DNA from: an uncultured Chthonomonas sp. | GTDB taxonomy: Bacteria; Armatimonadota; Chthonomonadetes; Chthonomonadales; CAJBBX01 | DNA length: 64,000 bases | Assembly (NCBI GenBank): GCA_903951425.1 | Contig: CAJBBX010000128.1 | Coordinates: 1-64,000 of the forward strand | Direction of reading: 5' to 3' | Shown here: positions 14,933-23,739 of the stretch, piece by piece | Numbering within the stretch: the stretch's first letter is position 1 | Layout: each line of letters opens with the position of its first letter | Translations under genes and position numbers: made by a program | Notes under the pieces: model-generated | Told to the model about the DNA's origin: nothing | What the model saw: the letters and a program-made list of their open reading frames with translations, nothing else | Databases searched by the model: none

Positions 14933-17242
14933 CTACGGGTGGTTCCACCGCGCGTCGGCTGCGCCCAGGCGCCGCAGGTCGGCTACGACGGCGGCTAGGG
15001 GGAGCAGGTTTGTGGGCGGCAGGCGGTCTTCGGCGGTGTACTGGACCTTGTCCATGCCCATGGCCTCGTTGGCGATGATGTAGAGGCGGGCGTCGGGGCC
15101 CATCTCGACCTGCGGCTTGTTGTCGTACCATACGCAGCCTATCAGGTAGAGGTCCACCGGGCCGGCGCCCTGCTGCCGGATGCGCTTGGCCTTGGGTTCG
15201 ATGTAGAACTGGTCCGGGCCGAGGAAGACGTTGCCCCGGTAGCCGCGCACGTCGAACGTGGCGCACTGGTTGGGGTCGCCGTCCGGCACCGTGAACTGCA
15301 CCTTGGCGCCCTGCATCGTGGCACGGCCGGGCGGGTCGCCGGGGGAGCCCTCCAGCCGGTAGCCGTTGTCGGACTGCTCCACATAGAAGTCGCTCATGAC
15401 GATGCTTTGGCTGTCGCGCAGGTAGAGGCCGTAGTCCACCACCGTGGCGAGCCGGGTCTGGAAACCCAGCAGGCCGTCGCGGATGTGCCCCTTGCCCTCC
15501 ACCACCACCGAGCCCTCGTAGCTGCAGTTCGCCAGCACCGTAGCTCGGGCGCACTCCACGAAGCGCAGGTTGCCCTGCACGTGTGGCATGACCACCACGT
15601 CGCCCGACCCCAGCCCGGTGAACCAGAGCCCCTTGCGGAAGGGCTGCTTCTGGTACATGCCGTAGACCGAGACGTTGTCGTAGGTCATGTGCGAGGGCCG
15701 ACCCGTGCCCACCTGCCGGATGTCGATCCGGTTGCTCATAGTCCCGGCGTCGTGGCTCCCCACCATCAGGTTCTCCAGCGTCACGCGGCGTGGGTCGCGG
15801 ACCTCCAGCATGACGCCGCCCTCGGCGCCCTTCCAGATGAGCCGCGTCGCCCATCCGCTACCCCCCACGAAGAAGTCGCGGCCCGTGATGCGAAGCGTCC
15901 GCGTCACCACGTAGTCGCCGGCGGGCAGGTAGGCGATGGCCCGGTCCGATGCGGCCGCGGCGGCGTCGATGGCCCGCTGGATCGCGGCGGTGTCGTCGGC
16001 CTTGCCGTCGCCGGCGGCGCCGAACGTGCGTTTGGCGTCCAGAACGCGGCCGGCGATGCGCGCCGTGTCGCGGAAGAAGCTCTGTGCTGCCGATCGCGTT
16101 ACGCCGCCGGGCCTGCCTGCGGGGATGGCGTAGACCCTGGGCTTCGCCGAGGACTGGAAGAGGCCCGCCGCGCCGGGCGCCGCGTTGCCTGCGGTGAGGA
16201 TGCGTTGTCCGTCGCTGTGAGCACGCACGGGCGACAGCCCCTGGCCTCGGGCATCGCGGGGCGGGTTGGTGAAGATGCAGTCGAAGAGCATCACCGGAGG
16301 CCGCGAGAGCAGCAGGGCTCCTGAAGGGTTGGTCCAGGCGTCGACGCGGCAGTCCTGCACCGTCAGCGGAGCCACCGACGACGTGCGGCTGATGAAGACC
16401 CGTGAGCCGCTGGAGGTACACCGCCGCACGGAGCTGCCATGCTCGGAGTGGTCCTGGATGTCGGCCGTGCGGCTCTGCTCGAAGTGGCAGTTGCGCACAT
16501 AGAAGTTGCCGTGGACGCACTCGACGCCGATGTCGCACTGAACGAACTCGCAGCCATCGAAGGTGTAGTCGTAGTCGTTGAACTGCGGGAAGGCCACGCC
16601 GCGCCGGCACTGCACGAAGAGGCAGTTCTCGAAGGTGGTCTCGGCCAGCGCCTGGGCCCGCGTCGGGTCGTTGAGCAAACCCGCATCGGTGAAGTTGCGG
16701 AACGCCATGTGCCGGTGCGTCACTTCGGTCTGGAAGCGCTTGTCGGACTTGTACCAGAAGCCCACGGCGGCCCACCCGCGCCCATCCAGCTCCAGCCCCT
16801 CGAAGGTGCAGTAGCAGACGCCGTTGAGGTGCAGCATCTTGCCGCCCGGCTCGCCGTCCCAGACCAGCCGCGTGTCCCGCCCGGATCCGATGATCGCCGC
16901 ACCGACGACGGGTCCGGTCAGCGAGAGCGTGCGTGTGATGCGGTAGGTCCCAGCCGGAAGGAAGAGGGTGGAGACGCCGCCCGAGGCCCCGCCCTCGCGC
17001 CGGGCGGCGGACAGGCGGTCCAGGGCATCCTGCAGCGCGGCGGTGTCGTCGGCCACGCCGTCGCCCACGGCCACGGGCGACGAGGCACTGCGCACGTTCA
17101 GCCAGTCGGAGCGCTCCTGCCACGCCAGAGCAGGTAACCGCCGCACGACAGGCCGAACCGGCGCCGGCCCCGCCGCCAGGCACGCAACCGCAGCGGACAA
17201 CCCCACAGCACCAAGAAGCCCCCGAATGACGCCCATGCCCAT
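14933..17242 (-). CDS. Secreted double-domain pectate-lyase-like beta-helix protein
   Basis: A 769-residue secreted protein with two tandem right-handed beta-helix modules of the Pectate_lyase_3/GH28-like type. Each module opens with the same motif: AVGDGVADDTAALQDAL (about 57-73) and FGAAGDGKADDTAAIQRAI (about 400-420), and each continues with LPAGTYRITRTL or LPAGDYVVTRTL. A signal peptide (about 1-24, ending CLAAG) begins at the ATG whose last base on the + strand is 17242; it is preceded by GGGAGAG, and the frame stays open further upstream without signals. Likely polyuronate cleavage, or only binding; no catalytic residues can be assigned. It lies head-to-tail behind the RCC1 gene but is separated from it by a hairpin. 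Confidence 0.75.
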   Translation of the reverse strand: MGMGVIRGLLGAVGLSAAVACLAAGPAPVRPVVRRLPALAWQERSDWLNVRSASSPVAVGDGVADDTAALQDALDRLSAARREGGASGGVSTLFLPAGTYRITRTLSLTGPVVGAAIIGSGRDTRLVWDGEPGGKMLHLNGVCYCTFEGLELDGRGWAAVGFWYKSDKRFQTEVTHRHMAFRNFTDAGLLNDPTRAQALAETTFENCLFVQCRRGVAFPQFNDYDYTFDGCEFVQCDIGVECVHGNFYVRNCHFEQSRTADIQDHSEHGSSVRRCTSSGSRVFISRTSSVAPLTVQDCRVDAWTNPSGALLLSRPPVMLFDCIFTNPPRDARGQGLSPVRAHSDGQRILTAGNAAPGAAGLFQSSAKPRVYAIPAGRPGGVTRSAAQSFFRDTARIAGRVLDAKRTFGAAGDGKADDTAAIQRAIDAAAAASDRAIAYLPAGDYVVTRTLRITGRDFFVGGSGWATRLIWKGAEGGVMLEVRDPRRVTLENLMVGSHDAGTMSNRIDIRQVGTGRPSHMTYDNVSVYGMYQKQPFRKGLWFTGLGSGDVVVMPHVQGNLRFVECARATVLANCSYEGSVVVEGKGHIRDGLLGFQTRLATVVDYGLYLRDSQSIVMSDFYVEQSDNGYRLEGSPGDPPGRATMQGAKVQFTVPDGDPNQCATFDVRGYRGNVFLGPDQFYIEPKAKRIRQQGAGPVDLYLIGCVWYDNKPQVEMGPDARLYIIANEAMGMDKVQYTAEDRLPPTNLLPLAAVVADLRRLGAADARWNHP

Positions 17243-17292
17243 GGTAGCGCTCTCCCAAGGGCAAGTGTACCGCCGGGGCCACACGGACGAGC

Positions 17293-17329
17293 ACGGACAC
17301 CCAACCACCCGCCGGATGCCCGTGTCCGT
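17293..17329 (-). terminator. Hairpin downstream of the RCC1-like gene
   Basis: An 8-bp perfect stem, ACGGACAC (17293-17300) with GTGTCCGT (17322-17329), lies between the RCC1-like stop and the beta-helix gene start. Short direct repeats of CACGGACGA/GCACGGACA accompany it. Could terminate the RCC1-like transcript. Confidence 0.35.
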
Positions 17330-17340
17330 CCGTGCCGGTG

Positions 17341-19491
17341 CTACGGCACCACTGTCAGCGCTCCGGTGTCGCTGTCCGGCTCGTAGGCGCCGTCTCCGCC
17401 GAACGCCGCTACCAGCGGGTGCGCGCCCGTTGCCATGCCGGCCGGAGCGTTGTAGAGCACCGAGGAGCAGCCGGCGGTATTGGTGGCGGCCCGGCCCACC
17501 TCGGTCCCGTCCAGCGTGAAGGCCACCTCCTTGCCGGGCAGCCAGACGTAGTCCGGCAGGCGGCGCAGGTAGGCGCGGAGGTAGCAGGCCGATCCGGCGG
17601 CGATGGAGCGGGACGCCAGCCACAGGTACGCCGGCGCCTTGGAGACCGTGAGCTTGGCCGTGCCGGAGGAGGCGGTGTAGCCGGCGTTGCCGACCCACGC
17701 GGCCTTTAGCGGGCGCTGGCCCGCGCCGGCTCCCTCGGGGATGGTCCACCAGACCACCGCCTGCCCGTTGGCGTCGGTCGCCGCCGAGCCTACCACGGAG
17801 CCGTCCACCGACAGCTCCAGAGTCTTGCCCCGGATGGGCTTGTTGTCGGTGAAGAAGAGATAGCCCTTGAGCGCGGCCGCGGTGGCGATCTTGCCCGCCC
17901 TGTCGGGCATGTAGGTCTTCGTCGCGTAGCTCTTGCAGGCCATCACGGCGGTGGTTCGGCACGCGTTGGTGTCGATGTTGCCGTCGTAGGCCACGGTGAG
18001 GGTCCGCGTGGAGGCCCCGGCCGTGACGGTCCAGTTGAGCACGGCCTGCCCGCCGGCGTCGGTGTCGGCAGTTCCCACCACGGCGCCGTCGATGCGGAAG
18101 ACCAGCGGCTTCCCAGCGATCGGCACGCTGTCCTGCTTCCGGTAAAGGTATCCCTTGAGCGCCACCGATTCGGTGATGGTCTGGCTGCGGTCCGGGCAGT
18201 AGAGCTTGGTCTCGAGGCCCGGCGTCACGCAGACGTAGGTGTGCTCATAGTCACCGTAGAACGCCTGGATGCCGCCCAGCGCCACCTGTTCGGGCACGTT
18301 GCGGAACCTTCCCTGGCCCAGCCCAAGCCTTGGGCTCTCGGTCGCGCCGCCTCCCCAGGCGAAGAGGCGATGGTCGGCGGTCATGGCGAAGCCGGTCTCC
18401 CACGAGGCCGAGACCCAGGCCATGGACGGGATGCCGCCCAGGAGCGTCGGCGTTGGCCGGGCCGTCGTATCACCCAGCCCAAGCTGGCCTCCCCCATTCG
18501 AACCCCAAACGTAGACCGATCCGTCTACGCGGCGAGCAACGGCCCAGCCCCCTCCGTTCGCAAGCTGCGTCACGCCCGAAATCGGCAAAGCGACCGGGCT
18601 CACGCGCCACGTCTGGTCGGTCCCCAGACCCAGAGCGTACCCGTAGTTGGAGCCCATGCCGTAGACGGAACCGTCCGCGGTCACGACCAGGGCCGTGCTT
18701 TCGGCCGGGGCGACCTGGATGACACCGGCCAGCGGCACCCGGGTCGGCGTCAGCCGGTTCTCCCTGTCGCCCACCCCGAGTTGGCCGAGGTTGTTCTCGC
18801 CGCAGGCGTAGAGGTCGCCCGTGTCGGTAACCATGTAGCTCTCGCGGAGGAACCCCGTGATGGCCACCACGCCTGCAAGCGGCACCTCCGTGGGCGCGTG
18901 CACGTACCCGTCGATGCCGACGCCGAGGGCGCCCGTGACGCAGTAGCCCCAGGCGAAGAGCCGCCCATCGGCGAGTTTGGCGAACGCGCCGCTGTTCTTG
19001 GCCCAGAATGCCGCCACCGGGCCGGGGAGCGGCACCAGTGTAGGTGTCGGGCGGCTCTTGAGGTCGCCCTGGCCCAGCTGTCCGCAGCCGTTGAAGCCCC
19101 AGGCATAGACGAGACCGTCCGGCGTGACGCCGAACGACGCGCCGTTGTTGGCGAGGACGCGGCTGAACTGGCTCAGCGGCAGCTCGGTGGGGAACTGAAC
19201 CGGGTCCGAGGGTGGCAGGGCCAGTTGGCCGTAGTTGTTGGCGCCCCAGCCGTAGTACCTGCCGTCGGTGGTGCGCACGATCGTCGGGCTCGACAGCCCT
19301 GACGTGAAAGACTCGACGTTGTTGACGGGTATTCGGGCCGGGACCCACTGGTTCGGGGCGCCCGGGCCAAGCCCGAGGCCACCGCCGTAGCCCCAACCCC
19401 AGAACTGCGTCTGCGCGCCGGAGCGCGCCGACAGGCCGCCCAGGCAGAGCGCTGCAAGCAGCGCCGCGCCGGTACATCTTGGGAAACGCAT
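17341..19491 (-). CDS. Secreted RCC1-repeat propeller with three Ig-like domains
   Basis: A 716-residue protein. A signal peptide (1-26, ending ARSGAQ) is followed by about eight RCC1-type blades, e.g. YYGWGANNYGQLALP, VYAWGFNGCGQLGQG, LYACGENNLGQLGVG and VYVWGSNGGGQLGLG, reaching about residue 420. Three repeats of about 95 residues then follow, each with G-K-x-L/V-x-F/L-x-x-D-G-x-x-V/E-G and a late TDAxGQA strand: bacterial Ig-like domains. RCC1 repeats are known best from regulators of small GTPases, but secreted forms like this one are probably adhesive or sugar-binding. No catalytic residues can be proposed. The start has an AGGAGGTAATCG-like site upstream. Not obviously co-transcribed with any enzyme. 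Confidence 0.8.
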   Translation of the reverse strand: MRFPRCTGAALLAALCLGGLSARSGAQTQFWGWGYGGGLGLGPGAPNQWVPARIPVNNVESFTSGLSSPTIVRTTDGRYYGWGANNYGQLALPPSDPVQFPTELPLSQFSRVLANNGASFGVTPDGLVYAWGFNGCGQLGQGDLKSRPTPTLVPLPGPVAAFWAKNSGAFAKLADGRLFAWGYCVTGALGVGIDGYVHAPTEVPLAGVVAITGFLRESYMVTDTGDLYACGENNLGQLGVGDRENRLTPTRVPLAGVIQVAPAESTALVVTADGSVYGMGSNYGYALGLGTDQTWRVSPVALPISGVTQLANGGGWAVARRVDGSVYVWGSNGGGQLGLGDTTARPTPTLLGGIPSMAWVSASWETGFAMTADHRLFAWGGGATESPRLGLGQGRFRNVPEQVALGGIQAFYGDYEHTYVCVTPGLETKLYCPDRSQTITESVALKGYLYRKQDSVPIAGKPLVFRIDGAVVGTADTDAGGQAVLNWTVTAGASTRTLTVAYDGNIDTNACRTTAVMACKSYATKTYMPDRAGKIATAAALKGYLFFTDNKPIRGKTLELSVDGSVVGSAATDANGQAVVWWTIPEGAGAGQRPLKAAWVGNAGYTASSGTAKLTVSKAPAYLWLASRSIAAGSACYLRAYLRRLPDYVWLPGKEVAFTLDGTEVGRAATNTAGCSSVLYNAPAGMATGAHPLVAAFGGDGAYEPDSDTGALTVVP

Positions 19492-19560
19492 CGATTACCT
19501 CCTAGTGCAAGGAGGGGGGGGATCGTGTGATTACCCCGGTACTCCCGTCTCCATGTTCCT

Positions 19561-19566
19561 ATTGTA
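19561..19566 (-). promoter_or_regulatory. Possible -10 element for the RCC1-like gene
   Basis: On the minus strand TACAAT (19566 to 19561) stands in otherwise G+C-rich DNA about 70 bp before the RCC1-like start. No convincing -35 box lies 16-18 bp further upstream. Confidence 0.25.
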
Positions 19567-19618
19567 CGACCAATCCGACATGGAGGGTTCAGACGGGCGC
19601 GAATCCAAGAAGCGGGCG

Positions 19619-19644
19619 GGGCCCGGTGCCTCAGCCCCGGGCCC
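19619..19644 (-). terminator. Hairpin downstream of the glutamate-synthase-like gene
   Basis: An 8-bp stem, GGGCCCGG (19619-19626) with CCGGGCCC (19637-19644), and a 10-nt loop, located 26 bp past the stop of the 19670-21268 gene. Likely transcription end. Confidence 0.4.
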
Positions 19645-19669
19645 TGGCACGCACGACCAGCAGTCCAAC

Positions 19670-21268
19670 CTACCTCCCGTAGCCGTCCAGGATCGCCTCA
19701 GCCTCGGAGCGGTAGGCCTCCATCACGTACGGGATGCCCGAGATGCGCGACGCCTCCTCGGTCAGGCACATCAGGTCGGAGCGGGAGATCATGCTCAGCC
19801 TGAACTTGCGGGCGCCGGCCATCAGTTGCTGCAGGCCCGTGCGCACCTTCTGGCTAAAGGTGTACATCCCCACGGCGCCCAGCGGGATCTCGTGGATGGC
19901 GCTGCCGTACCGTGCGCGCAGGTCCTCGTAGGTTACGAAGATCTCCTCGATGGTGCTGCCGAACTTGGAGACGGTCTTCGGCAGCTCCTCGTCGGCAATC
20001 CACTTCTCGATGTTCTTGCCCACCATTCCGGGGATCATCAGCGCCCTACCCATGCAGACGGCCTTGATGTGCGGCGCGCCCATGGCCAGCGCCTTGAAGA
20101 TGCCGTCCTCGGAGGAGAAGCCGCCGGCGATCGCCAGGTCCGGCACGCGAACGCCGCGGGCGGTGAGCCGCCCCGCGAAGTCGTAAGCCAGCGCCTGCAG
20201 GTAGAAGGTAGGGATGCCCCACTCGTTCATCATCGACCAGGGGCTCATGCCGGTGCCGCCGCCCGCGCCGTCGATGGTGAGCAGGTCGATCTCGGCCTCG
20301 GAGCAGTAGGTGAGCGCCATGGCCAGCTCGGTCATCGAGTAGGCGCCGGTCTTCAGCGTGATGCGGCGGAAACCCAGCGCCCGGAGCCTGGCGATCTCGG
20401 CCATGAACGCCTCTTTGGTCACGAAGCCCAGCCGCGAGTGGCGCTCAAACTCCTTGATGGCGCCGTCATGGTAGGCCGCCTGGACCTCAGGCAGCTCCGG
20501 GTCGGGCGAGACGAGGTAGCCGCGCCGCTTGAGCTCGACGGCCCGCTCCAGCGACTTCACCTTGATCTCGCCGCCGATGCACTTGGCGCCCTGCCCCCAC
20601 TTCAGCTCGATGGTGTCCAGGTTGTGCTTGTCCAGCACATACTCGGCAACGCCCAGGCGCGTATCCTCGACGTTCATCTGGACCAGGACCTCGCCGTACC
20701 CTTCGTGGAACCGGCGGTAGGTCTCGATGCGGCGGTCCATCTCCGGCGAGGAGGCGACCTTGCCGTCGGTGTTCAGCTCCAGTTCAGGATCGATGCCGCA
20801 GACGTTCTCGCCGCAGACAAGCGTGATGCCCGAGATCGCGGCTCCGATGGCGAAATGCTCCCAGTTCCTTCGCGCGATCTCTGTAGAGCCCAGCGCGCCG
20901 GTGAAGATGGGCACGCGAAGCGGCACCTTCTGGGTCCAACCGTAGGAGGTCTCCACATCGACACTGGGGAAGACGGCGGTGTCGGGATCGGCGACCACGC
21001 CGTCCGGCAGTCCCACGGCGCCTACGGCATATCCCTGGATGTTCAGGTGCGAGTAGTCGACCGGGTACTCCTTGTCAGAACCGGCGGTGACATGGCCGAA
21101 GGGGCCGGGGTAGAGCACCTCGCGCCCTCGGAACGAGGAGACGAAGACGTCGCAGTTGCCCTTGCAGCCGTCAAGGCAGGTGGTGCAGAGGCCGGATGCC
21201 TGGACCACGTTGCGTGAGCGGTTGGTGGTGCCGGTGGCGTCGTTGGCGTTTGGCTTGCGCAGGTTCAT
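19670..21268 (-). CDS. FMN-dependent glutamate-synthase-like protein with N-terminal Cys cluster
   Basis: A 532-residue protein of the FMN-binding glutamate synthase family, i.e. the alpha-subunit GltB-like TIM barrel without the amidotransferase domain. N-terminally CTTCLDGCKGNC (about 28-39) could hold an iron-sulphur cluster. Barrel landmarks include LKWGQGAKCIGGEIK (the family's K-x-GQGAKxGxGG segment), TIDGAGGGTGMSPWSM (flavin/substrate loop) and the late IAGGFSSEDGIFKALAMGA (phosphate-binding loop). The last part carries extra Met/Lys-rich helices. In this reaction a reduced donor passes electrons to FMN and 2-oxoglutarate is aminated; without the amidotransferase, ammonia must come from elsewhere. 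Cytoplasmic. It is transcribed away from the related gene at 22285-23706. Confidence 0.8.
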   Translation of the reverse strand: MNLRKPNANDATGTTNRSRNVVQASGLCTTCLDGCKGNCDVFVSSFRGREVLYPGPFGHVTAGSDKEYPVDYSHLNIQGYAVGAVGLPDGVVADPDTAVFPSVDVETSYGWTQKVPLRVPIFTGALGSTEIARRNWEHFAIGAAISGITLVCGENVCGIDPELELNTDGKVASSPEMDRRIETYRRFHEGYGEVLVQMNVEDTRLGVAEYVLDKHNLDTIELKWGQGAKCIGGEIKVKSLERAVELKRRGYLVSPDPELPEVQAAYHDGAIKEFERHSRLGFVTKEAFMAEIARLRALGFRRITLKTGAYSMTELAMALTYCSEAEIDLLTIDGAGGGTGMSPWSMMNEWGIPTFYLQALAYDFAGRLTARGVRVPDLAIAGGFSSEDGIFKALAMGAPHIKAVCMGRALMIPGMVGKNIEKWIADEELPKTVSKFGSTIEEIFVTYEDLRARYGSAIHEIPLGAVGMYTFSQKVRTGLQQLMAGARKFRLSMISRSDLMCLTEEASRISGIPYVMEAYRSEAEAILDGYGR

Positions 21269-21341
21269 TCATGGCTCTCCATTGGGCTGAAAACTGAGGC
21301 GTCGTCACCTCAAAGGTTGCAGACGCCGGGAAGCCGGCGGC

Positions 21342-22088
21342 CTACCACTCCCGCTCGTGCATACCTAGGTTGATGGCGTAGGCCATGCCGACGAGCGGCA
21401 GATGCTGGAGCGTGGCGCTCACCTCTGCGCCCATCTCTTCCGGGCTCAGCTCCTCCTGATGCTCCAGGATGGCCATCTGGAAGGCCTCGTAGTAGGGCTC
21501 CATCGCATCCATGCACTCCATGACCTCGCCGATGAGCTCATCGGGGAGCGCCAGGTGGATGGACCCGCTGAGCAGGTCTTCCATGCTGAACCCGACCTCG
21601 ATCTCGCCGTCGTCCGACCGGGCCCAGAGGAGCGCTGCCTCGATCGACTTGCCCCAAAGGTACTCGCAGGCCAGGCGCACCAGCCGGTCCAGATCGCCGG
21701 AGTGGTGGGTCGCGACAGTGCGGCGGATATCGGCCTGGGCCGCCTCGAAGGGCTCGACCGCGCCCTGCAGGCAGGGCAGGTCGTCATCGGTCTGCGAGAG
21801 GCCGTTGCGATGCGCCTCGCGCAGCATGGCCGCCACGGAGTGGCCTAGCCGGGCCGCGGCGGCGCTCTGGAGCGGCGGCGCCTGCTCCATGCGCAGGTCG
21901 GTAAGGCCTTCGATGCCCAGGTCGGCCACCTGCCGCATGATGGCACGGGCTTCCTCGGCGTCCACGCAGACGGCGGCGGCCGCATTGGGCGACATGTCGA
22001 TGCCTTCCGACAGGCCCGCGAAGTAGAGCTTCACCTGCCGGTCCGATCCCGGCTCCGCCAGCATCCATGTCACGACGTAGGGCCCCAC
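21342..22088 (-). CDS. Hypothetical protein, divergent from the rubredoxin fusion gene
   Basis: A 248-residue acidic, mostly helical protein with no domain I recognise. It begins [21 protein letters not shown] and ends [16 protein letters not shown] take the GTG at 22088 as start because AGGAGG lies 5 nt before it; an open frame continues upstream to 22286 but without such a site. Helices rich in Glu and Asp (e.g. [23 protein letters not shown]) suggest a soluble protein. It sits between the two glutamate-synthase-like genes, 73 bp from the 19670-21268 gene and on the same strand, so it may be co-transcribed with it. I do not recognise a function. Confidence 0.55.
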   Translation of the reverse strand: MGPYVVTWMLAEPGSDRQVKLYFAGLSEGIDMSPNAAAAVCVDAEEARAIMRQVADLGIEGLTDLRMEQAPPLQSAAAARLGHSVAAMLREAHRNGLSQTDDDLPCLQGAVEPFEAAQADIRRTVATHHSGDLDRLVRLACEYLWGKSIEAALLWARSDDGEIEVGFSMEDLLSGSIHLALPDELIGEVMECMDAMEPYYEAFQMAILEHQEELSPEEMGAEVSATLQHLPLVGMAYAINLGMHEREW

Positions 22089-22284
22089 GGCATCCTCCTG
22101 CCGGACCGGCTCCGCGGCCCGCGCGCAAATCCGCCATCGGCCGGCGGCGCGCAGAGCGACGCTGGGCGGGCGAGAGCACTCAGGATACCCGGCGACGACG
22201 GCGCGCCCCGGATCCATAGAGGAGGACATGCCGTCGGCGTCGAACCTGTACTCAGGCCCGCCGGCCAACACGGGGAGGCGCACC

Positions 22285-23706
22285 ATGTCTCACAGGCCCT
22301 TGCTTCGGATGGAGTGTGATGTCTGCGGGTACGTGTACGACGAGCACAAGGAGGCCGCAGGCTGGGATGACCTGCCCGACGACTGGACCTGTCCCGTCTG
22401 CGGCGCCGCCAAGTCCGAATTCGTGATCCTGGCCTCGCCTTCGCGGCCCGCGCCTGAGGCCGCTCCAGACGCCGCGCGCGGCGCCGACCAGCCCTGGGCA
22501 TCGCGCACCTCGGACGACGTGGAGCGAGCCATGGCCGACATCCACGCGATGGCTGAGACGGGCCAGTCAATCATCGAGCCCATGCGCGCCCGCGAAGCCC
22601 TGGTGGACTGGCACGACATCCTCATCCTCGGCGCGCAACTGGCACGGATGCCCCTCAACCGCGACGAGCCGGTCAGCGCACGCACCGTCATCGGCAAGGG
22701 CGCCGCAAAGCCCATGCTCCTCGACACGCCCATCTACGTGACGCACATGTCCTTCGGCGCACTCTCGCGGGAGGCCCAGGCCGCCATGGCCCAGGGCGCG
22801 GCCGAGGTCGGAACGGCCATCGGCTCCGGTGAGGGCGGCGTCTCCCCGGACACGCTGGCGGCGGCGCACCGGTTCATCTACGAGTACGTGCCCAACCTCT
22901 ACAGCCTGTCGGACGAGATGCTGCAGCGGGCCGACGCCGTGGAGATCAAGATCGGCCAGTCTGCCAAGCCCGGTATGGGCGGCCTCCTCCCCGGCGCCAA
23001 GGCGACCCCGGAGATCGCCGCCGTCCGTGGCTTCCCGCCGGGGACCGACATCCACAGCCCCGCCCGTTTTCCCGGCATTCGGACCGCCGAGCACCTGCGT
23101 GAGAAGGTGCAGGAGTTGCGCGCGCGATCCGGCGGGCGACCTATCGGGATCAAGATCGCGGCCGGCCGCATCGAGGCCGACATCGAGTTCGCGCTGAAAG
23201 CCGGGCCGGACTTCATCACCGTGGACGGTCGTGCCGGCGGCACCGGGGCGGCGCCGAAGTTCATCAAGGCGGCCTGCTCCGTGCCCACCATCTACGCACT
23301 GCATCGCGCCCGGGCCTGCCTCGACCGCCTCGGCGCGTCGCACGTCTCGCTGGTCATCACCGGCGGGCTCAGGGTCTCGTCGGACTTCGCCAAGGCCCTG
23401 GCCATGGGCGCCGACACCGTCGCCATCGGCACGGCCGCCATGATCGCCTGCGGTTGCCGGCAGTACCGCGTCTGCAGCCAGGGACGCTGCCCCGTGGGGA
23501 TCGCCACGCAGGACCCGGAACTCCGCGCACGCCTCGATGTGGCGGCCTCAGCCCGGCGCGTGGCCAACTTCCTTCGCGTCTGCACCGAGGAGTTGTGCGA
23601 CTTTGGGCGCCTCACGGGCCATGATGATGTGCACGGCCTCAGCGTGGATGACCTCTGCACGCTGAACTCAGAGATATCCGACTACACGAGCGTCCGGCAT
23701 GCGTAG
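22285..23706 (+). CDS. Rubredoxin-fused FMN glutamate-synthase-like protein
   Basis: A 473-residue fusion. Residues about 9-60 form a rubredoxin: [38 protein letters not shown] with two C-x-x-C pairs for one iron. Then comes the GltB-like FMN barrel: [64 protein letters not shown], and the C-terminal [26 protein letters not shown], which matches the glutamate synthase 3Fe-4S-binding segment. The rubredoxin would feed electrons directly to the flavoenzyme. The start ATG 22285 is chosen for its GGAGG 7 nt upstream; an in-frame ATG at 22228 has a purine run too close to it. The gene is divergent from 21342-22088, with about 200 bp between. Confidence 0.85.
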   Translation: MSHRPLLRMECDVCGYVYDEHKEAAGWDDLPDDWTCPVCGAAKSEFVILASPSRPAPEAAPDAARGADQPWASRTSDDVERAMADIHAMAETGQSIIEPMRAREALVDWHDILILGAQLARMPLNRDEPVSARTVIGKGAAKPMLLDTPIYVTHMSFGALSREAQAAMAQGAAEVGTAIGSGEGGVSPDTLAAAHRFIYEYVPNLYSLSDEMLQRADAVEIKIGQSAKPGMGGLLPGAKATPEIAAVRGFPPGTDIHSPARFPGIRTAEHLREKVQELRARSGGRPIGIKIAAGRIEADIEFALKAGPDFITVDGRAGGTGAAPKFIKAACSVPTIYALHRARACLDRLGASHVSLVITGGLRVSSDFAKALAMGADTVAIGTAAMIACGCRQYRVCSQGRCPVGIATQDPELRARLDVAASARRVANFLRVCTEELCDFGRLTGHDDVHGLSVDDLCTLNSEISDYTSVRHA

Positions 23707-23739
23707 GCGACTCGGCCGCAGGCCGGAGGAGGACTGACC

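Noticed and set aside
15407-16324. 305-codon plus-strand frame over the beta-helix gene
   Set aside because: Antisense shadow; no start signal.
19505-21217. 570-codon plus-strand frame opposite the glutamate-synthase-like gene
   Set aside because: Low-complexity His/Gly/Val/Asp composition typical of antisense frames; the FMN and Cys motifs are on the minus strand.
22217-22286. Longer N-terminus for the 21342-22088 protein
   Set aside because: The AGGAGG 5 nt before GTG 22088 is better than any signal upstream, and upstream codons look non-coding.
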